6,928 nt of DNA, taken from positions 1-6,928 of the forward strand of contig USFX01000148.1 in NCBI GenBank assembly GCA_900553965.1, read 5' to 3'. Positions 1 to 6,693 of the stretch are shown here, piece by piece (position 1 is the stretch's first letter; every line of letters begins with the position of its first letter). Made by a program: the position numbers and the translations under genes. The notes beneath the pieces are model-generated. The model ran no database searches. It saw nothing but the letters and a program-made list of their open reading frames with translations, and was not told the origin of the DNA. The DNA is from an uncultured Prevotella sp. (lineage in GTDB: Bacteria; Bacteroidota; Bacteroidia; Bacteroidales; Bacteroidaceae).

Positions 1-28
1 CCCTCCACACTCCTCCCTCCACACTCCT
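1..28. repeat. Tandem 14-base repeat, two copies, at the window edge
   Basis: CCCTCCACACTCCT occurs at 1-14 and again at 15-28 without a mismatch, ending four bases from the barrel gene's stop codon (33-35). More copies may continue outside the window. On the gene's strand it is G-rich with several GG and GGG runs. No terminator hairpin for the barrel gene is visible before the edge. Confidence 0.85.
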
Positions 29-32
29 CTTT

Positions 33-2843
33 TTATTTATTCTTATCCGGCTTCTTTGTGAATTTATATGCCGCGGTGAGCATGACGTAGCGCGGAATAC
101 AGTTATACCATGTCTCGGTGCGGCCTTGTGCGTTGATGTTGTAGCGCACGTTTGACAGCCGGTGGAGCAGGTCGAAGGCCTGGAGTTTGGCTGTCAGGCG
201 GCCTTTGAAGAACGAGCGGGTGAGCTGGGCGTTCCACACGAGGTCGTCGGTGTTCATCACGCTGCTGCTGTAACCGCGGCGGCAGAACATGTTGATGTCC
301 GTGGCGACAGTCAGCTCGATGCCCGGAATGGTGTACTGGGCATTGCCGCCGTACTGATAGTCGTAAGTGTTGATATGCTCGAAGTTGTCGCTGTTGCCGG
401 TGCTGTTGCGCATGACGAGCTTCGAGACGATGGCCGCCGACAGCTTCTCATAGCGGTATGAGACCTTTCCGTTGAGGCGGGTGTAGATGTTCGTTACCTT
501 GCTCAGTACGTCGGCGTCGGTGTCGTAGGCTATGTCAAAGTCGACGCTGCGCTCATATTTCACGCTGCCGTTGACGTCGAAGCGCAGACGTTTCTTGCGG
601 TCGATGGGGCGCTGCCATCCCGCTTTCAACGATCCGCTCCAGTTTCCGTCGACGTTGTCGGTCATGCGGGTGTAGGCACCGGTGGCCGAATTGTATGTCG
701 TGCGCGTACCGCGGGCGTTCTGTTCCAGCCGGAAGTCATAACCGACATATACCGACGAACCGAGAGAGTCGTTCTTGAACGTGACGGTCGCTTCCGACTT
801 GTGCGTCTTGCGGTTCTTTATGTTGGGGTTGTTGATGCGGATGGAGAGCGGGTCGGAGTCGTTGCTGACGGGCATGAGCGACGCGAAATCAGGCCGTGAC
901 ACGTTGAAGTTGTATTGGAATTGAAACTGTGTCTTGCCGTATGTTCTTAAGAATATGTACGGTTCAAAAGCCGTATAAGCTCGGTGGGCCGTGGTATCGA
1001 GTGCGGCGCTGTGGTAGTTCATCCGCTCTGTCAGCCGGTTGACGGGCAGAGAAAGGCAGAAACTCATCTTGTTTGTGTATTTTGACAACTCTATCCTTCC
1101 GGTATATTCGCGTACCATTGTGTTGGAGACGCGGCTGTTGTCGGCGTCAAGCGCCATGTCGAGCGAGTCGCGGGTGGAGGGCAGCAGCCCGAACTCCTCG
1201 TAGCGTTCATTGTCCAGCATGTCGAGCCGGTAGTAGCCGTTGGTGACGCTCTGTTGGTTCTGATAGTATCCGACGGACGAGATTAACTCCCATTCATCAG
1301 GCAGGGCGAACTGATAGTTTCCGCGGATGTTGTAGCTGTAGTTGCTCGTGTGGCTGTCCGTGTAGCTGTTGCGCAAATCCTGCTTGCCCGTGGCGACGTA
1401 GTCTGTGCGGGACAGACTGAAACTTTCGGCCGGTTTGTTGTTATAGTAATCACCGGAAAAATTGATTGACATGTAGTCTCCGGACTCGAAACTTTTGGTC
1501 CAGAACAAGTATTGGCTTATATCGATGCTACGGTTCTTATTGCGCCCGATGGTGTATCTTCTGTTCGTAAGTGCCGTGGCGAAGGTGGAGTCCCTGCTCT
1601 CCGAAAAGCTGTTTCCGTTGTTATAACTGAGCCATGTGAAGGAGTTGAGGTGTAGCTTTCTCACGTTTAACCGGTTCTGTATCTGGAAACGGAAGTCGTC
1701 GCTGAGCGTTTTCGACGAGCTTCCGCGGTAGATGCTCCCGTCGGTGGCAAAGCTCTCGGAGGCCGTGCTCGTCTCGTTGTCGGCGTCTTTCCATGTCAGT
1801 GTGGACGAAAACCCTTCGTTGAAAGTCTTCTCCTTGTCCTCCGTCTCAAGGTCTATGCCCACCTGGCGTGTCTTGAGCAGTCCGCGCGGCATGTCGGCCG
1901 GTTTCCAGTCGCCGTCGTTTCCGGGCTTCCGGTCTTCGTTGACGTTGTTGATGTTGGCGAAAGCCGACAGGCGGGTGTGGTCGTCATAGAAGAGTCCGAA
2001 GGCGCGGCCCATCCACCTCTCTTCCGTTCCGGCGCCCGCCTCGGCGTTGGCGATGTAGCCGCGGGCGTACTCGCGCTTCAGCTTCACGTCCATGACATAC
2101 TCCTTCTCCTCAATGTCGCGGCCCACCAGCTCGCTCTTCTCCGTGCTCTTGTGATAGACCTGAACGTTCTTCACGGTGAAGTAGGGGAGGTTTTCGAGCA
2201 TCACCTTGTTGTCGCCTTTGAAGAAGTTCTTTCCGTTGAGCAGCAGATTCTCAATCTTCTTGCCGTTCACGTAGATGTCGCCGTTGTCCTTTATCTCCGC
2301 TCCGGGCATCTGACGGATCAGCCCGTCGAGCATCGAACCTTCGGGAAGATTGAACGCCGCGGCGTCGTAGACGATGGTGTCGCCGCGGTAGGCTATCTGC
2401 ACGCGCGTGCCCTTGACCACCAGTTCGTTGAGGCTGCGGCCGTCCATGCTGTTGTTGCGGCGTATTTTCATGAGATGCTGCGGTATCTCAAAGTATTGTT
2501 TGCGCTTCAGATTCTTTATCTCAAAGTCCACATAACAGTCCTGATAGCCTTCGTGCGAAGCCTTGACGATATACTTCTTTTCCACCCGCGGCACATTGAA
2601 GTAGTACCACGACCATGACCCCCGTTCGCTGACGTGACATGTCATTGTGTCCACGACGGTCGAGTCCTGATCCATCAGTGTTATGAATGCCGGCAGCTTG
2701 CTGCGTGTGAAAGAGTCATAGACGCTGCCGCCTATGTTGATTTTCTTTTCTTTCTTTTTTGAGTCCTTTGTGTCGGATGTTGTCTGCGCATGCACGGCGA
2801 CGGCCGCAAGGAGGCAGACAATGATCATGATTTGTTTTCTCAT
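33..2843 (-). CDS. Outer-membrane beta-barrel protein, TonB-receptor-like (carboxypeptidase-regulatory-like domain, plug and barrel), 936 aa
   Basis: The start is taken at the ATG at 2843 because it opens a clear signal peptide (MRKQIMIIVCLLAAVAVHAQ, cleavage probably between A19 and Q20). The open frame reaches 2891 only through a TTG codon that would put 16 unlikely residues in front. After a Lys-rich stretch (22-35), residues 35-125 look like the small beta-sandwich (carboxypeptidase-regulatory-like) found at the N-terminus of Bacteroidota outer-membrane proteins. Residues 139-260 resemble a plug: LNELVVKGTR, RGDTIVYDA, EGSMLDGLIRQMPG, YVNGKKIENLLLNGKNFF. The rest (260-929) has alternating aromatic and polar strands of a large barrel, ending in TAAYKF plus a short basic tail. 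This matches the family annotated as outer membrane beta-barrel (OMP_b-brl_3) or TonB-dependent receptor. No TonB box or STN signalling domain is evident, and no SusD-like partner lies in the window. The substrate cannot be told. It is the last gene of the set and has its own 235-base upstream gap. Confidence 0.88.
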   Translation of the reverse strand: MRKQIMIIVCLLAAVAVHAQTTSDTKDSKKKEKKINIGGSVYDSFTRSKLPAFITLMDQDSTVVDTMTCHVSERGSWSWYYFNVPRVEKKYIVKASHEGYQDCYVDFEIKNLKRKQYFEIPQHLMKIRRNNSMDGRSLNELVVKGTRVQIAYRGDTIVYDAAAFNLPEGSMLDGLIRQMPGAEIKDNGDIYVNGKKIENLLLNGKNFFKGDNKVMLENLPYFTVKNVQVYHKSTEKSELVGRDIEEKEYVMDVKLKREYARGYIANAEAGAGTEERWMGRAFGLFYDDHTRLSAFANINNVNEDRKPGNDGDWKPADMPRGLLKTRQVGIDLETEDKEKTFNEGFSSTLTWKDADNETSTASESFATDGSIYRGSSSKTLSDDFRFQIQNRLNVRKLHLNSFTWLSYNNGNSFSESRDSTFATALTNRRYTIGRNKNRSIDISQYLFWTKSFESGDYMSINFSGDYYNNKPAESFSLSRTDYVATGKQDLRNSYTDSHTSNYSYNIRGNYQFALPDEWELISSVGYYQNQQSVTNGYYRLDMLDNERYEEFGLLPSTRDSLDMALDADNSRVSNTMVREYTGRIELSKYTNKMSFCLSLPVNRLTERMNYHSAALDTTAHRAYTAFEPYIFLRTYGKTQFQFQYNFNVSRPDFASLMPVSNDSDPLSIRINNPNIKNRKTHKSEATVTFKNDSLGSSVYVGYDFRLEQNARGTRTTYNSATGAYTRMTDNVDGNWSGSLKAGWQRPIDRKKRLRFDVNGSVKYERSVDFDIAYDTDADVLSKVTNIYTRLNGKVSYRYEKLSAAIVSKLVMRNSTGNSDNFEHINTYDYQYGGNAQYTIPGIELTVATDINMFCRRGYSSSVMNTDDLVWNAQLTRSFFKGRLTAKLQAFDLLHRLSNVRYNINAQGRTETWYNCIPRYVMLTAAYKFTKKPDKNK

Positions 2844-3078
2844 TAGTCTTTTATGTGTTAATGATTGAATTGGTCTGATTACGTCATACAATAGAATAAA
2901 CGCCCTTTCGTGACAAATATTGTGTTCGCAGATGTCTGTTCTGACGTCGTCACACCTTCTTCCTGTTCACTTTGTTATGTTGTAATTGCCCTTTTGGTTA
3001 AGAAAGCGGGCACCGTCATTCACATGTCAATGCCCGCCGGCCTTACTTGCGGCCTGATTTTATTTAACTAAAAAAGCA
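2844..3078 (-). other. Intergenic region between thioredoxin-like and barrel genes
   Basis: These 235 bases hold the terminator-like hairpin next to the thioredoxin-like gene and probably the barrel gene's promoter. A short odd-centred palindrome, TGACG-T-CGTCA, lies at 2942-2952, about 100 bases before the barrel start, and could be an operator. TTTG (minus strand, about 2915-2918) is followed by a poor -7 match, so no promoter is called. I see no open frame with coding character. Confidence 0.4.
2998..3037 (-). terminator. Probable rho-independent terminator after the thioredoxin-like gene
   Basis: On the minus strand a seven-base-pair GC-rich stem, GCGGGCA (3037-3031) with TGCCCGC (3012-3006), closes an 18-base loop and is followed by TTTCTT. 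It starts 42 bases after the thioredoxin-like stop codon. The loop is long and the T run is interrupted, so strength is uncertain. A second small GGCC-N8-GGCC hairpin lies at 3039-3054. If it works, the barrel gene needs its own promoter or is fed by read-through. Confidence 0.5.
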
Positions 3079-5136
3079 TTATTTCTTCTTGAGTATCTCC
3101 TTTATTTCACTCTCCAGCCAGTAGCTGATGAGACCGGGAGAGACAAGCCGTCCGTCCGGGCCGATGATCACATATTCCGGCAGGGAAGTGATGCCGTAGA
3201 TTTGGGCAATCTCGGATTTGAAGCCTTTGAGGTTGGACAGGTGTGTCCAGTGTATTCCGCGCTTCTCCACATAATTCGCCCAGTCCTTGCGGTCGGAGCC
3301 GAGGTAGATGCCGATGATGTTGAGACCCTCGTCCTTGTAGCGCCGGTTCATTCTCTTCAGCATGGGAATCTCTCCGCGGCTCGCCCCGTCCATGTTCCAG
3401 AAGTACAGCAGCACGTAGCCGCGGCCGACATATTCGCTCAGCCGGTGGGCACTTCCGTCGGGTGCGGTCAGCTCCACATCGGTGTACATGAGTCCGGGAC
3501 GGCGTTTCTCCATGTTCCGATAGAACTGCCATACGGGCTGCATGGCCGTATGGGAGGCGTAGGCCCGGGTGCTGTCGAGCAGGCTTCCGAGGCGTTCGTA
3601 GCCCATGTTGGAATATCTCCGTGAGAGATAGTAAGCCGCGATGGGGCTGTCCATGTTCTCGCGGATGATGCGGTCGGAGGCTGCGTCGGCGCTGTCGATG
3701 AGGGCGAGCATGCCATCGTTGTCAAACGTATTCGTATATCCATCAATGTCGGTGGTGTACTTTTTTGCCTCGCGCTCATAGTCGTGCATGCGGTTCTGAC
3801 AGGCCATGAACTTCCGGTTGAGCTCTGACGCACTCATCATCCGGCGGCGCTCCATGTCGATAACGACCGGCACGCTGTCGGCGACGAAAGCGTATGTATG
3901 GCCTTTATCGTCGGCAATCTCGAATATCTGGTCAGGCTCCGCCTCGTAGGTGTATGTGAAACGGCCGTCCTCACCGACCGCGATGTCTTCATTGTCGTTG
4001 AACGGAAATGTGACCGGCCGTATGGTCAGTTTGCCCGTTCCGGGGGCAACGGTTCCGCTGATGGTCCGCTCACGCAGTGTTCTGTCCGTCCCTTCGGGAA
4101 TTACATACGTCTCGCTGATGAGTTTCGTTTGAAACCCGTTTTTCAAGAACGGCGTGTTCCGGGTGGTATACACCGATTTGTTCGACACTATCCGTTTCTT
4201 GCTTTTTCTTTGCAGGGCAACCAGAGCCTTGGTCAGGATGTGGTCCCGTTGGCGGCCGCCGACGTACATCTTGCTGGCGAGGGTGTTTATCTCGTCAAAC
4301 TGCTTGGCTGTCAGCGTGCTGTTGAGGTCTTCCGCGAGCTTGTGGAAGAAGTAGACGGCGGCGTCACATCCCCTCTCGTCGTTGTTTGCCTTGTGGGTCT
4401 CATAAAGCCCGGCGATGTATTTCGTCTTCTCGCGCAGCTCGGCAAAGGCGGTGGTGTCGGTGGGAGCCGCCTTGCTTCTGTTGAAGCGGTCGCGGCCGGG
4501 AACGTAGGTCGTGTTCAGGTCGTTGATGCGCCAGTGCTTGCCTTCCATCTTTATCAGATAGCCGTCGATGGTGTTGCAGGCCAGCGAGTCCTTGTCGTAG
4601 AACATCTCCCGCCGCCAGACGATGGCGTAGAGCGTGCGGACGGAGTCCGGACCGGTGAATGTGGAGAACCGGTAGGTGAAATCGTCGCGCATGTTGTAGT
4701 TGAAGCTGATGCGTGCCCAATAGGTGTCGGGCCACGAGAAAGTAATCCAATGGAACGGAGACTCGCCGTCGGCCGGACAGTGGGCCACCGTCGTGGTGGC
4801 CTTGCCGCCGGTGCGCACGAAGGCGCGGTCAAGTCTCTGGAGCGACTTCGGCAACTGTCCGGAGGCGGCGTCGCTCTCGCTGAGCATGTATTTGAAGTTC
4901 CAGACGTAGTGGCCCGTTCCCGGATGGGAGAAACCTATCTTCTTGTCGTCAGCCAAGACGAAGCGTTCAACCTCTTTCTTCAAGGCGTCGGCAGAATTGG
5001 GGTAGTCATTCTCGTACGCTTTCATCTGGCGTCCGATTTCTTTTGTCATGCCGTCTTTCGGTCGGCCGGCCTTTGTGTCGGCCGTGGCTGCTGTGGTGAG
5101 CAACAGCGAGGTGATGATGGTCAGAATGGTTTTCAT
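3079..5136 (-). CDS. Exported DUF4369-like/TlpA-like thioredoxin-fold protein without the active-site cysteines, 685 aa
   Basis: The ATG at 5136 opens a signal peptide (MKTILTIITSLLLTTAATAD, cleavage probably after A19), and no lipobox Cys follows, so a soluble periplasmic location is likely. Residues 20-350 form a long N-terminal part I do not recognise, with an aromatic-rich core around 130-205 (FHWITFSWPDTYWARISF, DGYLIKMEGKHWRI). Residues 355-430 look like the DUF4369-type beta domain that precedes thioredoxin domains in Bacteroidota (ISGTVAPGTGKLTIRP, GEDGRFTYTYEAE). Residues 435-550 are mostly helical. Residues 552-684 match an AhpC/TSA-TlpA thioredoxin fold: YVLLYFWNMDGASRGEIPML, GLNIIGIYLGSD, THLSNLKGFKSEIAQIYGI, SLPEYVIIGPDGRL. 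Where TlpA proteins have C-G-P-C, this one has D583-G584-A585-S586, while the cis-proline (P653) is kept. It contains other Cys residues (120, 187, 257, 446) but no CxxC. Reductase activity is therefore improbable; binding or chaperone-like roles are guesses. It lies 183 bases after the anti-sigma gene. Confidence 0.9.
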   Translation of the reverse strand: MKTILTIITSLLLTTAATADTKAGRPKDGMTKEIGRQMKAYENDYPNSADALKKEVERFVLADDKKIGFSHPGTGHYVWNFKYMLSESDAASGQLPKSLQRLDRAFVRTGGKATTTVAHCPADGESPFHWITFSWPDTYWARISFNYNMRDDFTYRFSTFTGPDSVRTLYAIVWRREMFYDKDSLACNTIDGYLIKMEGKHWRINDLNTTYVPGRDRFNRSKAAPTDTTAFAELREKTKYIAGLYETHKANNDERGCDAAVYFFHKLAEDLNSTLTAKQFDEINTLASKMYVGGRQRDHILTKALVALQRKSKKRIVSNKSVYTTRNTPFLKNGFQTKLISETYVIPEGTDRTLRERTISGTVAPGTGKLTIRPVTFPFNDNEDIAVGEDGRFTYTYEAEPDQIFEIADDKGHTYAFVADSVPVVIDMERRRMMSASELNRKFMACQNRMHDYEREAKKYTTDIDGYTNTFDNDGMLALIDSADAASDRIIRENMDSPIAAYYLSRRYSNMGYERLGSLLDSTRAYASHTAMQPVWQFYRNMEKRRPGLMYTDVELTAPDGSAHRLSEYVGRGYVLLYFWNMDGASRGEIPMLKRMNRRYKDEGLNIIGIYLGSDRKDWANYVEKRGIHWTHLSNLKGFKSEIAQIYGITSLPEYVIIGPDGRLVSPGLISYWLESEIKEILKKK

Positions 5137-5163
5137 ATTGGATTGTTTTTAGTTTATGAATCG

Positions 5164-5201
5164 GGAGATAGAGGGAGATAAAAAGGAGATAGAGGGAGAT
5201 A
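5164..5201. repeat. Direct repeat, 17 bases twice, 21-base period
   Basis: GGAGATAGAGGGAGATA occurs exactly at 5164-5180 and 5185-5201, separated by AAAA. Each copy is itself two units of about 10 bases (GGAGATAGAG and GGAGATA). In the message of the thioredoxin-like gene this is a pyrimidine-rich stretch ending about 28 bases before the start codon. Confidence 0.9.
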
Positions 5202-5286
5202 GAGGACAAATGTTCAAGCTTTTAGAGCTATCGTCCTTTATCTTCTTAGCGACCGTAGGGAGCGATATCTCCCTCTGACTCCTTTT
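5181..5286. repeat. Long imperfect inverted repeat, 19 of 21 bases paired
   Basis: The arm at 5181-5201 is matched by the reverse complement at 5266-5286 with two mismatches; 64 bases lie between. A nested pair, 5197-5207 with 5233-5243 (10 of 11), and a small hairpin AGGGAG-CGATAT-CTCCCT at 5257-5274 sit inside or overlap the arms. Because the left arm is duplicated at 5164-5180, the right arm can pair with either copy. Confidence 0.85.
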
Positions 5287-5319
5287 AACTACTTTATTAT
5301 CGTACATTCGGAATTTGAA

Positions 5320-6156
5320 TTATTTGTTGTTGATGTTATATGCCTCTTCTGGAGTGTTCTGGCGGTTCATGTTGTTGATGAGAATCTTGCCTATCAGCTT
5401 CTGAAAGCGTTCGTCGGTCCTGATGATCTGTTCCACATGGGCCAGATAGACGCTGTCGCTGAGGTTGTCGAGGTCGCGCTCCATCCGCTCAATCAGCATG
5501 GCCATGCTGTCGGCAGCCGTCATGCCGGCTGCCTCATGGGCAGCTACGGCGGTCTTCTGTGCGTCGACGGTGGATGACGGGGCGGCAGCCTGTGCCATGA
5601 GCTGAGTTTCTTGTCCCGCTGTTGATGTCGGACCGTCCGTCAGTTGTCGTCCTGTCGCTGTCGTCTGTCCGGCCGTCGTCTGTTCCGTCTTTTCTTGGCT
5701 TGAGGACGTTCCGTCGGCCGGCGTTGGTGCTGCTACGGCCGGTGATTGTACCGTGGCAGTCACGTGAGCCGTCATTATATTATTATCTGTGTTGTCCACG
5801 ATGTTGTCATTGCGCCCGATGTGCAGTCCCGTAAGGAAGACAATGCCGGCGACAACGGCCGCAGCCGCCCATCCTGTCATGGCTCTCCAGCGGCGTTTCC
5901 GGCCGGCTACAATCTCATAGTATGTCTGACTTTCGTCCTCCGTGAGCCATGCCTCCGTGTCATAACTGTCTGAGGGGGGGCGTATTATGCTCATCAGCGC
6001 CAGCTCCTCGGCAGTCGCTCCGGGACGGTCCAGCAGGGCGTAGAGCCGCGCTTCGTCCTCCCGGGTGGTCTCTCCGGCAAGAAAACGCTCCCGCAGCATG
6101 TCTGCCTCGGATGGGACGTTTCCCGTCTTTCTGTTGTTCATGTCAATCGTTGTCAT
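5320..6156 (-). CDS. Probable anti-sigma factor, single-pass inner-membrane protein, 278 aa
   Basis: Start: the ATG at 6156 is preferred. It overlaps the sigma stop as ATGA and has AGGAGG six bases upstream; another in-frame ATG at 6162 abuts that same AGGAGG and is too close to use it. Residues 1-90 are a charged, probably helical cytoplasmic domain whose LRERFLAGETTREDEARLYA stretch resembles the N-terminus of Bacteroidota anti-sigma proteins. A basic patch (GRKRRWR, 85-91) precedes one membrane segment (about 95-114, GWAAAAVVAGIVFLTGLHIG), which predicts N-in topology. Residues 125-215 are a low-complexity Thr/Ala/Gln/Ser/Pro linker, and 214-262 are amphipathic helices (MLIERMERDLDNLSDSVYLA). 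There is no FecR periplasmic domain and no zinc-binding HxxxCxxC motif. The anti-sigma role is inferred from gene order, translational coupling to the sigma gene and topology, not from a recognised family. Confidence 0.8.
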   Translation of the reverse strand: MTTIDMNNRKTGNVPSEADMLRERFLAGETTREDEARLYALLDRPGATAEELALMSIIRPPSDSYDTEAWLTEDESQTYYEIVAGRKRRWRAMTGWAAAAVVAGIVFLTGLHIGRNDNIVDNTDNNIMTAHVTATVQSPAVAAPTPADGTSSSQEKTEQTTAGQTTATGRQLTDGPTSTAGQETQLMAQAAAPSSTVDAQKTAVAAHEAAGMTAADSMAMLIERMERDLDNLSDSVYLAHVEQIIRTDERFQKLIGKILINNMNRQNTPEEAYNINNK

Positions 6157-6659
6157 AAGCATCCTCCTCGTTTAATCATTTCTAAAAGCTGGCGCCTTGC
6201 CTTGCTCAGCATCGCACTGACGGAGCGTTCTCCGATGCCGGTGGCCGCCGTGATCTGACTGATGTCCATGTCCAGTTCGTGGCGCATCCGGTAGAGCCGT
6301 TGTTCCGTCGGCGTGAGCCGGCTGACGGCTGTTTTCAGCAGCCGGGCGTTGTCATGTTCGGCCATGATGCTGTCGGTGTCGGCGTTGTCCGGCTGTGCCG
6401 CGGCCGTCGACAGATCGCTGACAGCCAGCCTTACCTTCCGCCGCCGCCATTCGCTCACGCAGACGTTGCGGGCCATGCGTACGGCCAACGCCTCGACGCC
6501 GGTGTCGGCCGCAACCCTGCCGAGCATCACCCAAAGGCGCATCAGCGTTTCCTGAGCTATGTCCTCGGCTGTGTCGCTGTCTCCGAAGAACTCGCGGCCT
6601 ATGCTGAACAGGCGCGGCCGGAGTTTTCGGGCTATCAGTTCATACTCTTCTGTCGTCAT
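6153..6659 (-). CDS. ECF-type RNA polymerase sigma factor (sigma-70 family), 168 aa
   Basis: It directs RNA polymerase to a small set of promoters and is presumably held inactive by the product of the overlapping next gene. Region 2 spans about residues 8-75 with the typical core DTAEDIAQETLMRLW (29-43) and a basic WRRRK end (71-75). A short acidic linker (80-105) separates it from region 4 (112-163), where RLTPTEQRLYRMRHELDMD is followed by the DNA-binding helix-turn-helix ISQITAATGIGERSVSAMLS and KARRQLLEMIK. There is no sigma region 1 or 3, and the length is normal for an ECF factor. The ATG at 6659 is chosen; the frame can be extended to 6698 only through a TTG, which would add 13 residues (LTFRPFVRYIYR) of no family character and overlap the probable promoter. 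It is the first gene of the set. Its target promoters are unknown. Confidence 0.92.
   Translation of the reverse strand: MTTEEYELIARKLRPRLFSIGREFFGDSDTAEDIAQETLMRLWVMLGRVAADTGVEALAVRMARNVCVSEWRRRKVRLAVSDLSTAAAQPDNADTDSIMAEHDNARLLKTAVSRLTPTEQRLYRMRHELDMDISQITAATGIGERSVSAMLSKARRQLLEMIKRGGCL
6163..6168 (-). promoter_or_regulatory. Strong Shine-Dalgarno site of the anti-sigma gene
   Basis: The minus strand reads GAGGAGGATGCTTATGACA. AGGAGG ends six bases before the ATG at 6156, which is ideal spacing, and lies within the last codons of the sigma gene. It decides the start over the ATG at 6162. A full-consensus site is notable because the other genes here lack one, as is usual in Bacteroidota. 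Confidence 0.75.
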
Positions 6660-6670
6660 TCTGTATATAT

Positions 6671-6693
6671 AACGCACAAACGGACGGAATGTT
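6671..6693 (-). promoter_or_regulatory. Possible ECF-type promoter of the sigma gene
   Basis: On the minus strand GTTAAC is followed, 16 bases after its AAC, by CGTTATAT. AAC near -35 and CGT near -10 with this spacing is the general pattern of ECF-dependent promoters and would allow autoregulation. Transcription would begin only a few bases before the ATG at 6659, giving a nearly leaderless message. A-rich and T-rich tracts at 6696-6722 lie directly upstream. No good match to the Bacteroides primary consensus (TTTG, then TAnnTTTG) was found. The motif is short, so this is tentative. Confidence 0.25.

Larger units (their letters stand above)
5137..5319 (-). other. Intergenic region with repeats between anti-sigma and thioredoxin-like genes
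   Basis: The gap of 183 bases is dominated by GGAGATAGAG-type repeats that are pyrimidine-rich in the message and fall in the 5' leader of the thioredoxin-like gene. Details are given in the repeat entries. No clear promoter and no T-tract terminator are visible, so co-transcription with the sigma and anti-sigma genes remains possible. Confidence 0.5.

Noticed and set aside
1977..2618. 213-codon open frame on the plus strand
   Set aside because: Antisense to the plug and N-terminal part of the barrel gene, with Val/Leu/His-rich composition typical of a shadow frame.
33..2843. SusC-type glycan receptor
   Set aside because: No SusD-like gene and no carbohydrate enzymes are in the window, and the plug sequence fits the other Bacteroidota barrel family better.
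2844..2891. N-terminal extension of the barrel protein by 16 residues
   Set aside because: It needs a TTG start and would bury the signal peptide behind a charged leader; the ATG at 2843 gives a normal signal peptide.
3898..5181. 427-codon open frame on the plus strand
   Set aside because: It lies wholly antisense to the thioredoxin-like gene and its leader, has no recognisable domain, and such long frames are expected opposite GC-rich genes with biased third positions.
5006..5209. 67-codon minus-strand frame across the repeat region
   Set aside because: Its N-terminus is a translation of the GGAGATAGAG repeats and the rest overlaps the thioredoxin-like gene out of frame.
5137..5220. CRISPR-like array from the GGAGATAGAG repeats
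   Set aside because: The units are short, directly adjacent and purine-rich with no unique spacers, so they are simple tandem repeats.
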